NCBI GenBank assembly: GCA_016213245.1
Contig: JACRBC010000137.1
Coordinates: forward strand, 1 to 39,917
Direction: 5' to 3'
DNA: 39,917 bases
Source of the DNA: Candidatus Solibacter usitatus
GTDB taxonomy: Bacteria; Acidobacteriota; Terriglobia; Bryobacterales; Bryobacteraceae
In this document: in pieces, positions 17,583 to 26,401 of the stretch
Layout of the letters: every line of letters begins with the position of its first letter
How positions within the stretch are numbered: position 1 is the stretch's first letter
Notes under the pieces: model-generated
What the model was told of the DNA's origin: nothing
The model's database searches: none
Seen by the model: only the letters and a program-made list of their open reading frames with translations
Translations under genes and position numbers: made by a program

Positions 17583-18466
17583 TCAGCCGCCGCCTGTTCT
17601 GCAGCCTGCCCGCCGCGGCCGTGGCTTCGGCGGCCCAGAACTGGGAAGAGCGGCTGGCGGTGATGTGCCAGCTTGGCTCTTCGGAGGCGAACGCCCGCAA
17701 GGTGCTGGACGCCGCGCGCGAGGCGGGCTTCCGCCGCGTAATGGTGAACTTCGCCTGGGATCGCGTCGATGACGCGTTCCTCTCGGGCCTGCCGGGCTGG
17801 CTACGCGCCGCCGGGCTGCGCTCGGAGGCGCTGGGCGCCTACGTCAACTGCGCCGCGCCCGACCAGGTGCTGATGAGCACGCGCGCGCGCGACTTCGCCC
17901 GCGCCATCGTTTACGCCGCCGGCCTGGGCTGCCGCCGGCTGGTGGCCTGGACCGGCTCGCATACGGCGGAGCTGATGAAGGCCGACGCACGCAACTTCAC
18001 GCGCGAATCCGAGGACGCCATCGTGCGTTTCCTGGAGCCGTACTACGAGCGCCTGGAGCAGAACCGGCTCACGCTGGCCCTGGAGACCTACGTGACGCTG
18101 GTGTGCCCGGACGCGCGCGCGCTACGGCGCGTGCTGGACCGCCTGCCGCGCACCGTTACCGCGGTGATGGATCCGCCCAACCTCACGGCGCCGGCGCGCT
18201 TCCCGCAGCGCGATGAAGCGCTGCGCGAGATGTTCCGCGCGCTGGAAGGCCGGGTCGGTGTCGTCCACCTGAAGGACTTCCGCCTGGCGGCGGACGGCCA
18301 GACGTATGAGCTACCCGGCCCGCTGGCGGGCGCGATGAACTACAGGCTCTACGCGGAGTTGATCCGCACTCTGCCCGCCGATGTTCCGGTGGTCGCCGAG
18401 CACATCGGTCCGGAAGAGTTCGCCTCCACGCGGCGGAAGCTGCTGGCCATCTTCAACGCGCGGTGA
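17579..18466 (+). CDS. Sugar phosphate isomerase/epimerase-like TIM barrel
   Basis: 295 residues from the ATG overlapping the previous stop; the frame continues upstream, but coupling favours this start. The N-terminus carries an RR-type export signal (SRRLFCSLPAAAVASA). The barrel has LALETYV, VMDPPNL, VVHLKDF and PVVAEHIG segments, matching the metal-binding Glu, Asp, His and Glu of the xylose-isomerase-like/AP-endonuclease-2 superfamily. It probably interconverts a sugar or sugar derivative in the same pathway as the adjacent oxidoreductase; the substrate is unknown. Its last 14 bp overlap the convergent ThuA gene. Confidence 0.85.
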   Translation: MISRRLFCSLPAAAVASAAQNWEERLAVMCQLGSSEANARKVLDAAREAGFRRVMVNFAWDRVDDAFLSGLPGWLRAAGLRSEALGAYVNCAAPDQVLMSTRARDFARAIVYAAGLGCRRLVAWTGSHTAELMKADARNFTRESEDAIVRFLEPYYERLEQNRLTLALETYVTLVCPDARALRRVLDRLPRTVTAVMDPPNLTAPARFPQRDEALREMFRALEGRVGVVHLKDFRLAADGQTYELPGPLAGAMNYRLYAELIRTLPADVPVVAEHIGPEEFASTRRKLLAIFNAR

Positions 18467-19451
18467 GGTCTTCCGGCTTCACGCCCTTGACGTGCCCGTT
18501 GAACTTGAACGGCGAGGGCCTGTACTCGCCCACGAGGTCGACGCTGGAGCCGGGCTGGATCGCCTTCTCCATTCCCAACGCCCAGTAGACGCCGTTGACC
18601 ATCAGGCGGCGGAAGCAGGCGTCGCTCAGATCCTGGGACGAGCCCATGCTGGTGGTGAAGACGCGCGCGGCTTTGCCGGCCGATCCGGTGTAGGTGCGGG
18701 TCCAGGCCACGGGCATCATCGGCTCGTTCTGCGGGCCCGCGGCCGGCGCGGAGTCCGGCGTCATGCCGTCGGTGACCTGGCCGAGCAACAGGGGCAGGCT
18801 GTCGCCGGGCAGCGGCAGTTTGGCCGCGTAGACGTCGGTGGGCACCCAGAGCGCGCCGCTGGCGATGCCGCGCAGGATCGGGTGGGCCTCCTGGCCCGGC
18901 GCGATGATGCCGCGCGTGCCCTGTACGGCGTGCTTGCCGTGATGGCGGATCCAGGTCTCGCCCAGCACCTGGCGGCCGAAGCCGCCGTCCCACTCCTTGC
19001 TGTTCCAGCTCCACGCGGCGTAGGTCTGGTGCAGTTTGAAGTTGAAGGCATGGGTGGCGGTGCGCATGCCCACGATAGGGCGGCCGGAGTTGACGTAATC
19101 GACGATGTGCTTCATCTGCTCGTCCGGCAGGTCGCGGAAGCGCGTGAAGATCACCATCAGGCCGGCCTTGGCGAGCGCCTCCAGGCCGGGGATGTTGTCG
19201 GCCTGGTTCGGATTGATGGCGCCATCGGCCTTGTCGATGGCGAACAGCACGGTGCACTTGAAGCCGTGGCGCGTCGAGAGGATTTTGGCCAACTGCGGCA
19301 GGGCCTCCTCCGAGCGGTACTCCTCATCGCCGCTCACCAGCACGATGTGTTTGCCCCGGCCCGGGCCCTTACCGCCTTCAAAGACGATGCCCGCGCCAGG
19401 GGCCGCGCTCAGGCCGAGCGCGAGAAGAAAGGGAAGCAGACGTTGTGTCAC
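18453..19451 (-). CDS. Secreted ThuA-domain protein
   Basis: 332 residues with a signal peptide (about 1-17). The ThuA (glutamine amidotransferase-like fold) core is recognisable by VLVSGDEEYRSEE (37-49), the FTRFRDLP region and GMRTATHAF (about 130-138). ThuA is associated with trehalose and other sugar utilisation, but its reaction is not settled. The start is GTG 19451. A GGGAGG sequence lies only 1 nt before it, an unusually short spacing, yet no better start is present. It lies 19 bp after the TonB-like gene and overlaps the convergent sugar isomerase gene by 14 bp. A link to the opposite sugar cluster is plausible. Confidence 0.85.
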   Translation of the reverse strand: MTQRLLPFLLALGLSAAPGAGIVFEGGKGPGRGKHIVLVSGDEEYRSEEALPQLAKILSTRHGFKCTVLFAIDKADGAINPNQADNIPGLEALAKAGLMVIFTRFRDLPDEQMKHIVDYVNSGRPIVGMRTATHAFNFKLHQTYAAWSWNSKEWDGGFGRQVLGETWIRHHGKHAVQGTRGIIAPGQEAHPILRGIASGALWVPTDVYAAKLPLPGDSLPLLLGQVTDGMTPDSAPAAGPQNEPMMPVAWTRTYTGSAGKAARVFTTSMGSSQDLSDACFRRLMVNGVYWALGMEKAIQPGSSVDLVGEYRPSPFKFNGHVKGVKPEDLTAR

Positions 19452-19470
19452 GCCTCCCTTTCTACACCAC

Positions 19471-20223
19471 TCAGCGGTTCAGCGTGAAGCGGACTTCGAT
19501 GACGGTGGCGACCTCGACGGGGCTGCCGTTGAGCAGTGTGGGGCGGTAGCGCCACTGCCGCACGGCCTCGGCCGCGGCGGGCGCAAGCAAGGGGTGGCCG
19601 CTCATCACTTGCAGGTGCTGAATGGTCCCGCTGGTCCCGATGATGGCGGAGAAGACGACCCTGCCTTCCACGCGCGCCTGCCTGGCCAACGGCGGGTAGT
19701 CCGGAATCTTGCGGTGGAGGATCAGCGCTTCCTGCACGTCGCCGCCGACGCGGATCGGTCCGGCCGGCTTCGGCGTGCGCACCGGCTCTTTCGCCACAGG
19801 CGGTGGAGGCGGCGCGACGCGGTGCGCCGTGTCGACGAGATTGTCGAACAATGCGTCGGATACGCCGCTGGGTACCCCTGGGCCGACGCTGCCGGGCACT
19901 TCGGGGCCGCCGGGGCCGTCGGGCGCATCGACGATCTCCGTAACTGGCTGCAGGATTCTGCTGGGCCTCAACAGGTCGCGGCCGTCCCATTGCCTGGGAG
20001 CGGCACGTTTCGCCTGCGTCCCGGCTTGAGGGCCCGGTGGCGGCGGCAGCGGCGGCGCGGATAACAATGTCGCCGCCAGTACCGCGCGAGGCAGCAGATC
20101 GGGGTTGATCAGCGGGATCACTACCGCGACAACCACCACGCTGACCTGAAGGATGAAAGAAAGGGCAACCGAGGTTCCCCGGTTGGTTCTGGCTTTGCCC
20201 TCGACAAAACTCTGCTCGAACAT
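19471..20223 (-). CDS. TonB-like energy transducer
   Basis: 250 residues from ATG 20223, preceded by a GAGG site (the frame is open to 20355, but that region is not protein-like). A short cytoplasmic N-terminus is followed by one membrane helix (about 26-46), a long Pro-rich linker, and a C-terminal TonB domain (about 170-250) with PDYPPLARQARVEG and AVRQWRYRP signatures. TonB proteins couple the proton motive force to outer-membrane transport. No TonB receptor, ExbB or ExbD is encoded nearby, so partners must lie elsewhere. Many Acidobacteriota have several such stand-alone TonB-like proteins. Confidence 0.85.
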   Translation of the reverse strand: MFEQSFVEGKARTNRGTSVALSFILQVSVVVVAVVIPLINPDLLPRAVLAATLLSAPPLPPPPGPQAGTQAKRAAPRQWDGRDLLRPSRILQPVTEIVDAPDGPGGPEVPGSVGPGVPSGVSDALFDNLVDTAHRVAPPPPPVAKEPVRTPKPAGPIRVGGDVQEALILHRKIPDYPPLARQARVEGRVVFSAIIGTSGTIQHLQVMSGHPLLAPAAAEAVRQWRYRPTLLNGSPVEVATVIEVRFTLNR

Positions 20224-20357
20224 CGCTGTCCTCGTTTCTGTCGCTGGGCGCCGGCGCTTGCGAGGCTCTTTGTCTGCCCAATTGGACGCCCGCGGCTGGA
20301 CTTTGTTCCCGCTTCGCCAGCGCGTGTTACTGTGGCGTTGTCGAGGCAGGCGCACGT

Positions 20358-21029
20358 ATGACTGAATTCAAGTCGGCGGATCGTACGCAGGCCAGCATCA
20401 TGGCGGCAGCGGAGAAACGCGTCCTCATCTGGCTCGCCCAACGCATGCCGCCCTGGGTGAATTCCGACCACCTCACCGCCATCGGGTTCCTGGGGCAGGC
20501 CGCCGCCGGCCTGAGCTACTGGTACGCCAAGCGCGATCCTTTCACCGGCCTGCTGCTGGTCATCCTGTTCCTCGTTGTGAACTGGTTCGGCGACAGCCTG
20601 GACGGCACGCTGGCGCGCGTACGCGACCTGCAGCGGCCGCGCTACGGCTTCTATCTCGACCACATCCTCGATTCCATCGGCTCGGTCTTCCTGCTCGGCG
20701 GGCTGGGCCTTTCCGGCTACATGAGCCCCGAGGTGGGCGCGGGCCTGCTGATCGCCTACCTGCTCCTGAGCATCGAGGTCTTCCTGGCCACCTACACACT
20801 CGGCAAGTTCCGCATCAGCTTCGGCGCCTTCAGCCCCACCGAACTGCGCATCCTGCTGATCGTCGGCAACCTTGTCGCCCTGTGGAGGCCGATGGTGAAT
20901 ATCGCCGGCCGCTACTATCTGCTCTTCGACGCCGGCGGCGTCTGCGGCATCGTGGGCATGACGGCGATTCTCATCGGCTCCACCGTGCGCCATACGCGCC
21001 AGCTCTACCGCGAGGAGACGCGGTGGTGA
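20358..21029 (+). CDS. CDP-alcohol phosphatidyltransferase
   Basis: 223 residues with about six membrane helices. The family's metal and substrate motif is complete: D79-x2-D82-G83-x2-A86-R87-x9-G97-x3-D101-x3-D105. Enzymes of this family join a CDP-linked lipid to an alcohol such as glycerol phosphate or inositol phosphate at the membrane. The acceptor cannot be read from the sequence. The next gene (GtrA-like) overlaps the stop codon as GTGA, so the pair probably serves lipid or polyprenyl-sugar metabolism. Confidence 0.88.
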   Translation: MTEFKSADRTQASIMAAAEKRVLIWLAQRMPPWVNSDHLTAIGFLGQAAAGLSYWYAKRDPFTGLLLVILFLVVNWFGDSLDGTLARVRDLQRPRYGFYLDHILDSIGSVFLLGGLGLSGYMSPEVGAGLLIAYLLLSIEVFLATYTLGKFRISFGAFSPTELRILLIVGNLVALWRPMVNIAGRYYLLFDAGGVCGIVGMTAILIGSTVRHTRQLYREETRW

Positions 21030-21430
21030 GGCTGGGGGCCCGCTGGCTGAAGTTCAATGCCGTGGGTCTGGCCGGCGTCGGCGTCCAACTCGCCGCCCTG
21101 GCGCTTTTCGCCAAGGTTCTGCACTGGAACTATCTGGCCGCCACCGCGCCGGCCGTCGAGACCGCCGTGCTCCACAACTACGCCTGGCACGCCGCCTGGA
21201 CCTGGCGCGACCGCCCCGCCGCCGGCGAGGCGCCCTGGCTCCGCCTGCTGCGCTTCCACCTCGGCAACGGGCTGGTCTCCATCGTCTCCAACGTGCTGCT
21301 CATGCGCCTGCTGGCCGGCGCGCTGGGGTGGCCGCTGATGCTCTCCAACGGAGTGAGCATTATCCTGACGCCGGTGCTGAACTTCCTGGCCAGCGAATAT
21401 TGGGTCTTTTCCCGCGACGCCGGGAAATGA
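21026..21430 (+). CDS. GtrA-family membrane protein
   Basis: 134 residues with four predicted membrane helices, typical GtrA length. Segments such as LKFNAVGLAGVGVQLA and the C-terminal NFLASEYWVF are family hallmarks. GtrA proteins are thought to flip polyprenyl-phosphate sugars or aid cell-wall polysaccharide synthesis. The start is GTG 21026, overlapping the previous stop, with GAGGAG 8 nt upstream; GTG 21023 is an alternative one codon earlier. Coupling to the CDP-alcohol phosphatidyltransferase suggests a shared envelope pathway. Confidence 0.85.
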   Translation: MRLGARWLKFNAVGLAGVGVQLAALALFAKVLHWNYLAATAPAVETAVLHNYAWHAAWTWRDRPAAGEAPWLRLLRFHLGNGLVSIVSNVLLMRLLAGALGWPLMLSNGVSIILTPVLNFLASEYWVFSRDAGK

Positions 21431-21462
21431 TAGAAATAGTTTCATTATAAGGTTGCCGGACA

Positions 21463-21467
21463 AGGGA
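21463..21467 (+). promoter_or_regulatory. RBS selecting the DoxX-fusion start
   Basis: GGGAG, in AAGGGAG, lies 9 nt before ATG 21477. It favours 21477 over the in-frame candidate at 21453, which lacks a site. Confidence 0.6.
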
Positions 21468-21476
21468 GTACGTCTC

Positions 21477-22997
21477 ATGACAAACGACAGCACCGCGGCT
21501 TCCCGCATGGCAGATAGGCCGCAGGCCTATGGCGAATACCTGCTGGCCACGCTGCGCATCATCATTGGCTGGCACTTCCTCTATGAAGGAATGACAAAGC
21601 TGATCTTCCCGGGTTGGACATCGGCCGGTTACCTCTCGTCGAGCGTTGGGCCGTTCTCCGCACTCTTTCATTGGCTGGGCGCCAACCAGGCGCTGGTGGC
21701 GGTAATGGACCAGATCAACATCTGGGGGCTGCTGCTGATCGGGCTCGGCCTGATGCTGGGTCTGCTGGCGCGCTGGGCCGCCTGGGGCGGCATTGCGCTG
21801 CTGGCGCTCTACTACTGCGCCTATCCTCCGCTGTTCGGCCCGGTGACGGCGGGCGTCAACGAAGGCAGCTACCTGCTGGTGAACAAGAACCTGATCGAGT
21901 TGTTCGCCCTGGCCGTGCTGGCGGCCTTTCCCGGCGCAACGTTCGGGCTCGACGGCCTGCTCGCGCAGCGCTTCGACAAGCCCGTCCCGGCGCAACTCGG
22001 CCCCATCCCCCGGCGGCAGCTCATCGCCAACCTGGCCGGCCTGCCCTTCCTGGGCCTGTTTGTGCTGGCGGCGCTGAAGCGCCACGGCTGGAAGAGCATG
22101 GAAGAGATCCAGTTGCGCGCCCGCGCCGGCCGGCGCGATACCTTCGTCGCCAGCCCCACCGTCAAGAGTTTCCAGTTCAGCAGCCTGGGCGAGTTGAAGG
22201 GCCGGCTGCCGCGCGGCAAGATCGGCGATCTGACTCTCAGCCGGATGATCCTCGGCGGCAACCTGATCGGCGGCTGGGCACACGCCCGCGACCTGATCTA
22301 CGCCTCCAAACTGGTGAAGGCGTATCATCACCGTGACAAGATCTTCGAGACCTTCGCGCTGGCGGAAGCGTGCAGCGTCAACACGGTGCTGACCAATCCG
22401 GCGCTGTGCGACGTGATCAACGACTACTGGCGGCGCGGCGGCAAGATCCAGTTCATCTCCGATTGCGGCGGCAAGGACATCCTGGCCATGACCCAGAAGT
22501 CCATCGACCGCGGCGCCTGCGCCTGCTACATCCAGGGCGGCGTGGCCGACCGGCTGGTGGCCGAAAGCAAGTTCGACCTGATGGCCAAGGCTCTGGAACT
22601 GACGCGCCGCAACGGCCTGCCCGCCGGCATCGGCGGCCATAAACTGGAGACCATCCAGGCGTGTGTCGACCGCGGGCTGCTGCCCGATTTCTGGATGAAG
22701 ACGCTGCACAAGACCGAGTACTGGTCGGCCAAGCCGCAACCGGAGTGCGACAACATCTGGTGCGCCGACGCGGTTGAGGTGGCCGCCTACATGCGCAACC
22801 TGAAGCAGCCCTGGATCGCGTTCAAGATCCTGGCCGCCGGCGCCATCGAGCCCAAGGCCGCCTTCCAGTGGGCCTTTGAACAGGGCGCCGATTTCATCTG
22901 TGTCGGCATGTACGACTTCCAGGTGGTGGACGACGTCAACCTGGCGCTTAGCGTTCTGAATGCCGGTCCGGCGCGCCAGCGGGAGTGGTACGCCTAG
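21477..22997 (+). CDS. DoxX membrane domain fused to an aldo/keto-reductase-like TIM barrel
   Basis: 506 residues. Residues 20-155 form a four-helix DoxX-type domain (YLLATLRIIIGWHFLYEG, NIWGLLLIGLGL, LIELFALAVLAAFPG). Residues 178-200 (PIPRRQLIANLAGLPFLGL) read like a Tat-type signal with a fifth hydrophobic helix, now internal. About 225-506 is a soluble barrel starting LTLSRMILGGNLIGGWAHARDL, resembling aldo/keto reductases, with conserved-looking Cys and His clusters (ISDCGG, CACYIQGG, GIGGHKLE). The usual AKR Asp-Tyr-Lys-His tetrad is not obvious, so catalysis is uncertain. The organisation suggests a fusion of DoxX to a formerly exported barrel protein. The URO-D-like gene follows 20 bp later. 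DoxX proteins are often tied to redox or thiosulfate chemistry. Confidence 0.8.
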   Translation: MTNDSTAASRMADRPQAYGEYLLATLRIIIGWHFLYEGMTKLIFPGWTSAGYLSSSVGPFSALFHWLGANQALVAVMDQINIWGLLLIGLGLMLGLLARWAAWGGIALLALYYCAYPPLFGPVTAGVNEGSYLLVNKNLIELFALAVLAAFPGATFGLDGLLAQRFDKPVPAQLGPIPRRQLIANLAGLPFLGLFVLAALKRHGWKSMEEIQLRARAGRRDTFVASPTVKSFQFSSLGELKGRLPRGKIGDLTLSRMILGGNLIGGWAHARDLIYASKLVKAYHHRDKIFETFALAEACSVNTVLTNPALCDVINDYWRRGGKIQFISDCGGKDILAMTQKSIDRGACACYIQGGVADRLVAESKFDLMAKALELTRRNGLPAGIGGHKLETIQACVDRGLLPDFWMKTLHKTEYWSAKPQPECDNIWCADAVEVAAYMRNLKQPWIAFKILAAGAIEPKAAFQWAFEQGADFICVGMYDFQVVDDVNLALSVLNAGPARQREWYA

Positions 22998-23017
22998 CCG
23001 CCGGCCTCAGGCAACAG

Positions 23018-24322
23018 ATGCTGCACGACCCAAGTCACCGCTCACCGATGCCGGTCGCCACGGAGATAGCGCTCTCCGGAGGCGATCGGGAGATTTTGCG
23101 CACGCTCGCTTCGCAACTGGCCGAGATCGCCGCCCTGCCGGTTCATGCGGAGAAGGCGCGGTTGTGGCGCAAGCTGAACGACCTTCAGTCCGAGCGGCCG
23201 ATGGTGTGGATCAACGAGATCTGCTGGCAGGAGATGGACGTGGATGGCGAATTGACGCTGCGCGCTGAACATCCGTGGGCGCGCGAGCAGGAGCTCGATC
23301 TGCGGCGCACGCTCTACCAGTGGCGCCACCTGCCCGGGGACATGATCGTCAACGGCTGGCTGGCCTGCCCGCTGGCCATTCACAGCACGGACTTCGGCAT
23401 CATCGAGGACGTCGATACCGTCACCACCGACGCGGCCAGCGACATCGTCTCGCGGCGCTTTCACATCCAGATCCGCGATTTCGACGACCTGGAGAAGATC
23501 AGGATGCCGGTGGTGACCCACAACGAGCGCGCCACCGAACTGCGCTATCAGGCCATGAGCGACGTGTATGCCGGCGTCATGCCCGTGCGCAAGACCGGCC
23601 AGACGCACATCTGGTTCACGCCCTGGGACTACCTGATCCGCTGGTGGGGCCTGGAAGAGGCGATGCTGGACCTGCACGAGCGGCCGGCGCTGGTCCACGC
23701 CGCCGTGGAGCGGATGGTGGACGCATGGATGACGGAGCTGGACCAGTTTGTGGAACAGAACCTGCTGTCGCTGGACTGCAACAACACGCGCATCGGCTCC
23801 GGCGGCTACGGGTACACGCAGGCCCTGCCGGGCGCCGGCTTCGATCCGGCCTTCGTCCAGCCGCACAACATGTGGGGCTGCTCCAACGCCCAGATCTTCT
23901 CCGACGTGTCGCCGGCCATGCACTGGGAGTTCGCCGTCGAGCACGACCTGCGCTGGCTGGCCCGCTGGGGGCTGGTCTACTACGGCTGCTGCGAACCGCT
24001 GGACCGCAAGATCGACATCCTGCGCCGCATTCCGAACCTACGGAAGATCTCAGCCAGCCCGTGGTGCCGGACGCCGCGCCTGGTCGACAAGGTGGGCCGG
24101 GATTACGTCATCAGCCGCAAACCCACTCCGGCCATCTTCGCCGGCGACGTCTGGCGCCCCGAGCAGGCCCGCGACGACCTACGCCAGTTCCTGGAAGCGG
24201 CGCGAGGCTGCCACGTCGAACTGATCATGAAGGACATCTCCACCCTTCGCTACCACCCGCAACGCCTGTGGGAGTGGGCGCGCATCGCCATGGAGGTGGC
24301 CGAGGAGTTCGCTGCCTGTTAG
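23018..24322 (+). CDS. Uroporphyrinogen-decarboxylase-superfamily protein
   Basis: 434 residues from ATG 23018 (AGG 6 nt upstream). GTG 22985, overlapping the previous gene, and ATG 23048 are alternatives. The sequence has the URO-D-like TIM-barrel layout seen in corrinoid-dependent methyltransferases (MtaA/CmuA type): an aromatic-rich core and a C-terminal YYGCCEPLDRKID...SPWC region, where Cys residues could bind zinc. The tail reads VELIMKDISTLRYHP. It is not the heme-pathway HemE. The substrate is unknown; a C1-transfer or decarboxylase role is an inference. It lies 20 bp behind the DoxX fusion and probably shares its mRNA. Confidence 0.8.
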   Translation: MLHDPSHRSPMPVATEIALSGGDREILRTLASQLAEIAALPVHAEKARLWRKLNDLQSERPMVWINEICWQEMDVDGELTLRAEHPWAREQELDLRRTLYQWRHLPGDMIVNGWLACPLAIHSTDFGIIEDVDTVTTDAASDIVSRRFHIQIRDFDDLEKIRMPVVTHNERATELRYQAMSDVYAGVMPVRKTGQTHIWFTPWDYLIRWWGLEEAMLDLHERPALVHAAVERMVDAWMTELDQFVEQNLLSLDCNNTRIGSGGYGYTQALPGAGFDPAFVQPHNMWGCSNAQIFSDVSPAMHWEFAVEHDLRWLARWGLVYYGCCEPLDRKIDILRRIPNLRKISASPWCRTPRLVDKVGRDYVISRKPTPAIFAGDVWRPEQARDDLRQFLEAARGCHVELIMKDISTLRYHPQRLWEWARIAMEVAEEFAAC

Positions 24323-24432
24323 ACTGAAGCAATTGATCAGGATGGGGCCTTCTGAGTACCCAACTAGACGCCTTGCCATAGTGTGGCCGGCGCTGGATCT
24401 CGAGCCGCAGGCGCCCAGGAGACCGAACCGGT

Positions 24433-25263
24433 ATGGTTGAGCTGACGACTCCACGCGGCGAGCGTATTGCCTTTGGCGGCGGCGCGCCGTTGGCGCTGAT
24501 TGCCGGACCCTGCGTAATCGAGAGCGAGGAGCACGTCCAAGCCCTGGCTCACGAAATCGGTCGCATCGCCGGGCCGTTTGTCTTCAAGGCATCCTTTGAC
24601 AAGGCCAATCGGAGCAGTGTTTCAGCATATCGGGGCCCGGGCTTGAAGGAGGGTCTGCGCATCCTGGCCGGCGTGAAGGCCGCGGGCCACGCGATCCTGA
24701 CAGACATCCACGAGCCCTCGCAGGCGGGGCCGGCCGCCGAGGTGGCGGACATCCTCCAGATCCCGGCGTTTCTCTGCCGGCAGACCGATCTGCTGCGGGA
24801 GGCGGGCCGGACCGGCCGGATTGTCAATCTGAAGAAGGGCCAGTTCATGGCGCCGCAGGATTTCCGGCTGTGCGCTGAAAAGGTGGCGTCCACAGGGAAC
24901 TCGAAGATCCTGCTCACCGAGCGCGGCACCTCCTTCGGCTACAACAACCTCGTGGTGGATATGCGAGCGCTGGCGATCATCGGAAGCTTCGGATACCCGG
25001 TAGTCTTTGATGCCACTCACAGCGTGCAGTTGCCCGGGGCGGCTGGCAGCGCCTCGGGCGGACAGGCGCAGTTCATCGAACCGCTGACGCGAGCCGCGGT
25101 GGCGGTGTCAGTTGATGGGCTGTTTGTGGAGGTCCACGAGGCGCCCGAGCGGGCACTCTCGGACGGGCCGAACGCCTTGCGGTTGGAGATGCTGAGTCCT
25201 CTGCTAGCCAAGCTGAGGCGGATCGATAGTCTGGTCAAAAGCGCGGCGTTCTCCTGCTGTTGA
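24433..25263 (+). CDS. kdsA: 3-deoxy-8-phosphooctulonate synthase (Kdo8P synthase)
   Basis: 276 residues, usual KdsA length. It condenses phosphoenolpyruvate with arabinose 5-phosphate to Kdo 8-phosphate in lipopolysaccharide inner-core synthesis. Signatures are LIAGPCVIES (22-31), FKASFDKANR (51-60), LTDIHEP and GQFMAPQDF. The residues equivalent to the Aquifex metal ligands are all present: Cys27, His196, Glu233 and Asp244, with the same 37- and 11-residue spacings for the last three. It is therefore the metal-dependent type, not the metal-free E. coli type, which has Asn instead of Cys. The C-terminus ends in a Cys-Cys pair. Its stop lies 57 bp before kdsD. Confidence 0.95.
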   Translation: MVELTTPRGERIAFGGGAPLALIAGPCVIESEEHVQALAHEIGRIAGPFVFKASFDKANRSSVSAYRGPGLKEGLRILAGVKAAGHAILTDIHEPSQAGPAAEVADILQIPAFLCRQTDLLREAGRTGRIVNLKKGQFMAPQDFRLCAEKVASTGNSKILLTERGTSFGYNNLVVDMRALAIIGSFGYPVVFDATHSVQLPGAAGSASGGQAQFIEPLTRAAVAVSVDGLFVEVHEAPERALSDGPNALRLEMLSPLLAKLRRIDSLVKSAAFSCC

Positions 25264-25319
25264 GTGGGCGCCGGAGCAACGGCCGCACCTCCTCAGGCCC
25301 GCGGAAAGGTAGTTGGTTC

Positions 25320-26318
25320 ATGGAATCTGTCGAGCACACCAGCAAATGGCTGGCCTGCGCGCGCGCAACGATGCAACTCGAGTCTGAGGCGATCGCCCGG
25401 GCGGCGACCCGGTTGGACGGGGGCTTTTGCGGGGCCGTCCGACTGATTCTCGGACAGCCCGGTAAGGTTGTCGTGACCGGGCTTGGGAAGTCAGGCCATA
25501 TCGCAAGGAAGATCGTGGCGACACTGTGTAGCACGGGAACGCCGGCCGTCTTCCTCCACCCAACCGAGGCTGCCCATGGCGACCTCGGGGTTTACGCGCC
25601 GGGGGACTCCACGCTCATCCTGTCCAAGAGCGGCACGACCAGGGAATTGGTTCAGCTTGTTCCAGCACTGGGAGAACTTGGGTCACCGATTATCGGGATC
25701 CTCGGCAACCCGGCATCGCCTCTGGCCGCCAACATGGATGCCGTTTTGGATGCGTCCGTCAACCGGGAGGCGGATCCATCAAATCTTGCGCCGACGGCCA
25801 GCACCTCGGTTGCGTTGGCGCTGGGGGACGCGCTGGCCATTACGCTCATGCGAGCGAGAAACTTCACCGCGGAGGATTTCCAGCGCTGGCATCCGGGAGG
25901 GGCGTTGGGCGCGGGCCTGCGGCTGAGGGTCAGGCAGGCCATGCACGCTCCCTCTGAGGTGGCTTGGGTCGGATGCGGAGAGTCGTTGAGACAAGTGGTA
26001 ATCGCCATGACCGTGCACCCACTGGGTGCGGCCTGCGTCCTCAACCCCGACGGACGGCTCGCGGGGTTGATCACGGACGGAGATCTCCGCCGCACGCTGG
26101 AAAAACACGACGACATTCGCACGTTGCATGCCGCGGACGTCATGACGCCTGCGCCGGTCACCGTGGATCCGGACGCCCGGGTGCTGGATGCTCTGCGACT
26201 GATGGAGGATCGGCCTTCGCAGATCTCGGTGCTGCCGGTGGTTTCTGCCGGGGATGGCCTGTTTTTGGGGCTCCTCCGTCTGCACGATATCTACCAAGCG
26301 GCAGTATTCACCGGGTGA
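25320..26318 (+). CDS. kdsD: D-arabinose 5-phosphate isomerase
   Basis: 332 residues. It isomerises ribulose 5-phosphate to arabinose 5-phosphate, the substrate of the KdsA encoded just upstream. The SIS domain (about 40-180) shows GKSGHIARK (56-64), HPTEAAHGDLG (80-90) and SKSGTT (102-107). Two CBS domains occupy roughly 205-330, a layout identical to E. coli KdsD/GutQ. The ATG at 25320 was chosen for its AAAGG site 10 nt upstream. No kdsB, kdsC or waaA is seen next to it. A GutQ-like role is possible, but the kdsA neighbour favours KdsD. Confidence 0.92.
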   Translation: MESVEHTSKWLACARATMQLESEAIARAATRLDGGFCGAVRLILGQPGKVVVTGLGKSGHIARKIVATLCSTGTPAVFLHPTEAAHGDLGVYAPGDSTLILSKSGTTRELVQLVPALGELGSPIIGILGNPASPLAANMDAVLDASVNREADPSNLAPTASTSVALALGDALAITLMRARNFTAEDFQRWHPGGALGAGLRLRVRQAMHAPSEVAWVGCGESLRQVVIAMTVHPLGAACVLNPDGRLAGLITDGDLRRTLEKHDDIRTLHAADVMTPAPVTVDPDARVLDALRLMEDRPSQISVLPVVSAGDGLFLGLLRLHDIYQAAVFTG

Positions 26319-26401
26319 GCAAGAACAGATGTGGTGGATGGTCGCGACCGTGTTCCAACCCCGCGTGTGTTATCCTCCCCCCAAAGGAAGGGGCTTCGAC
26401 C

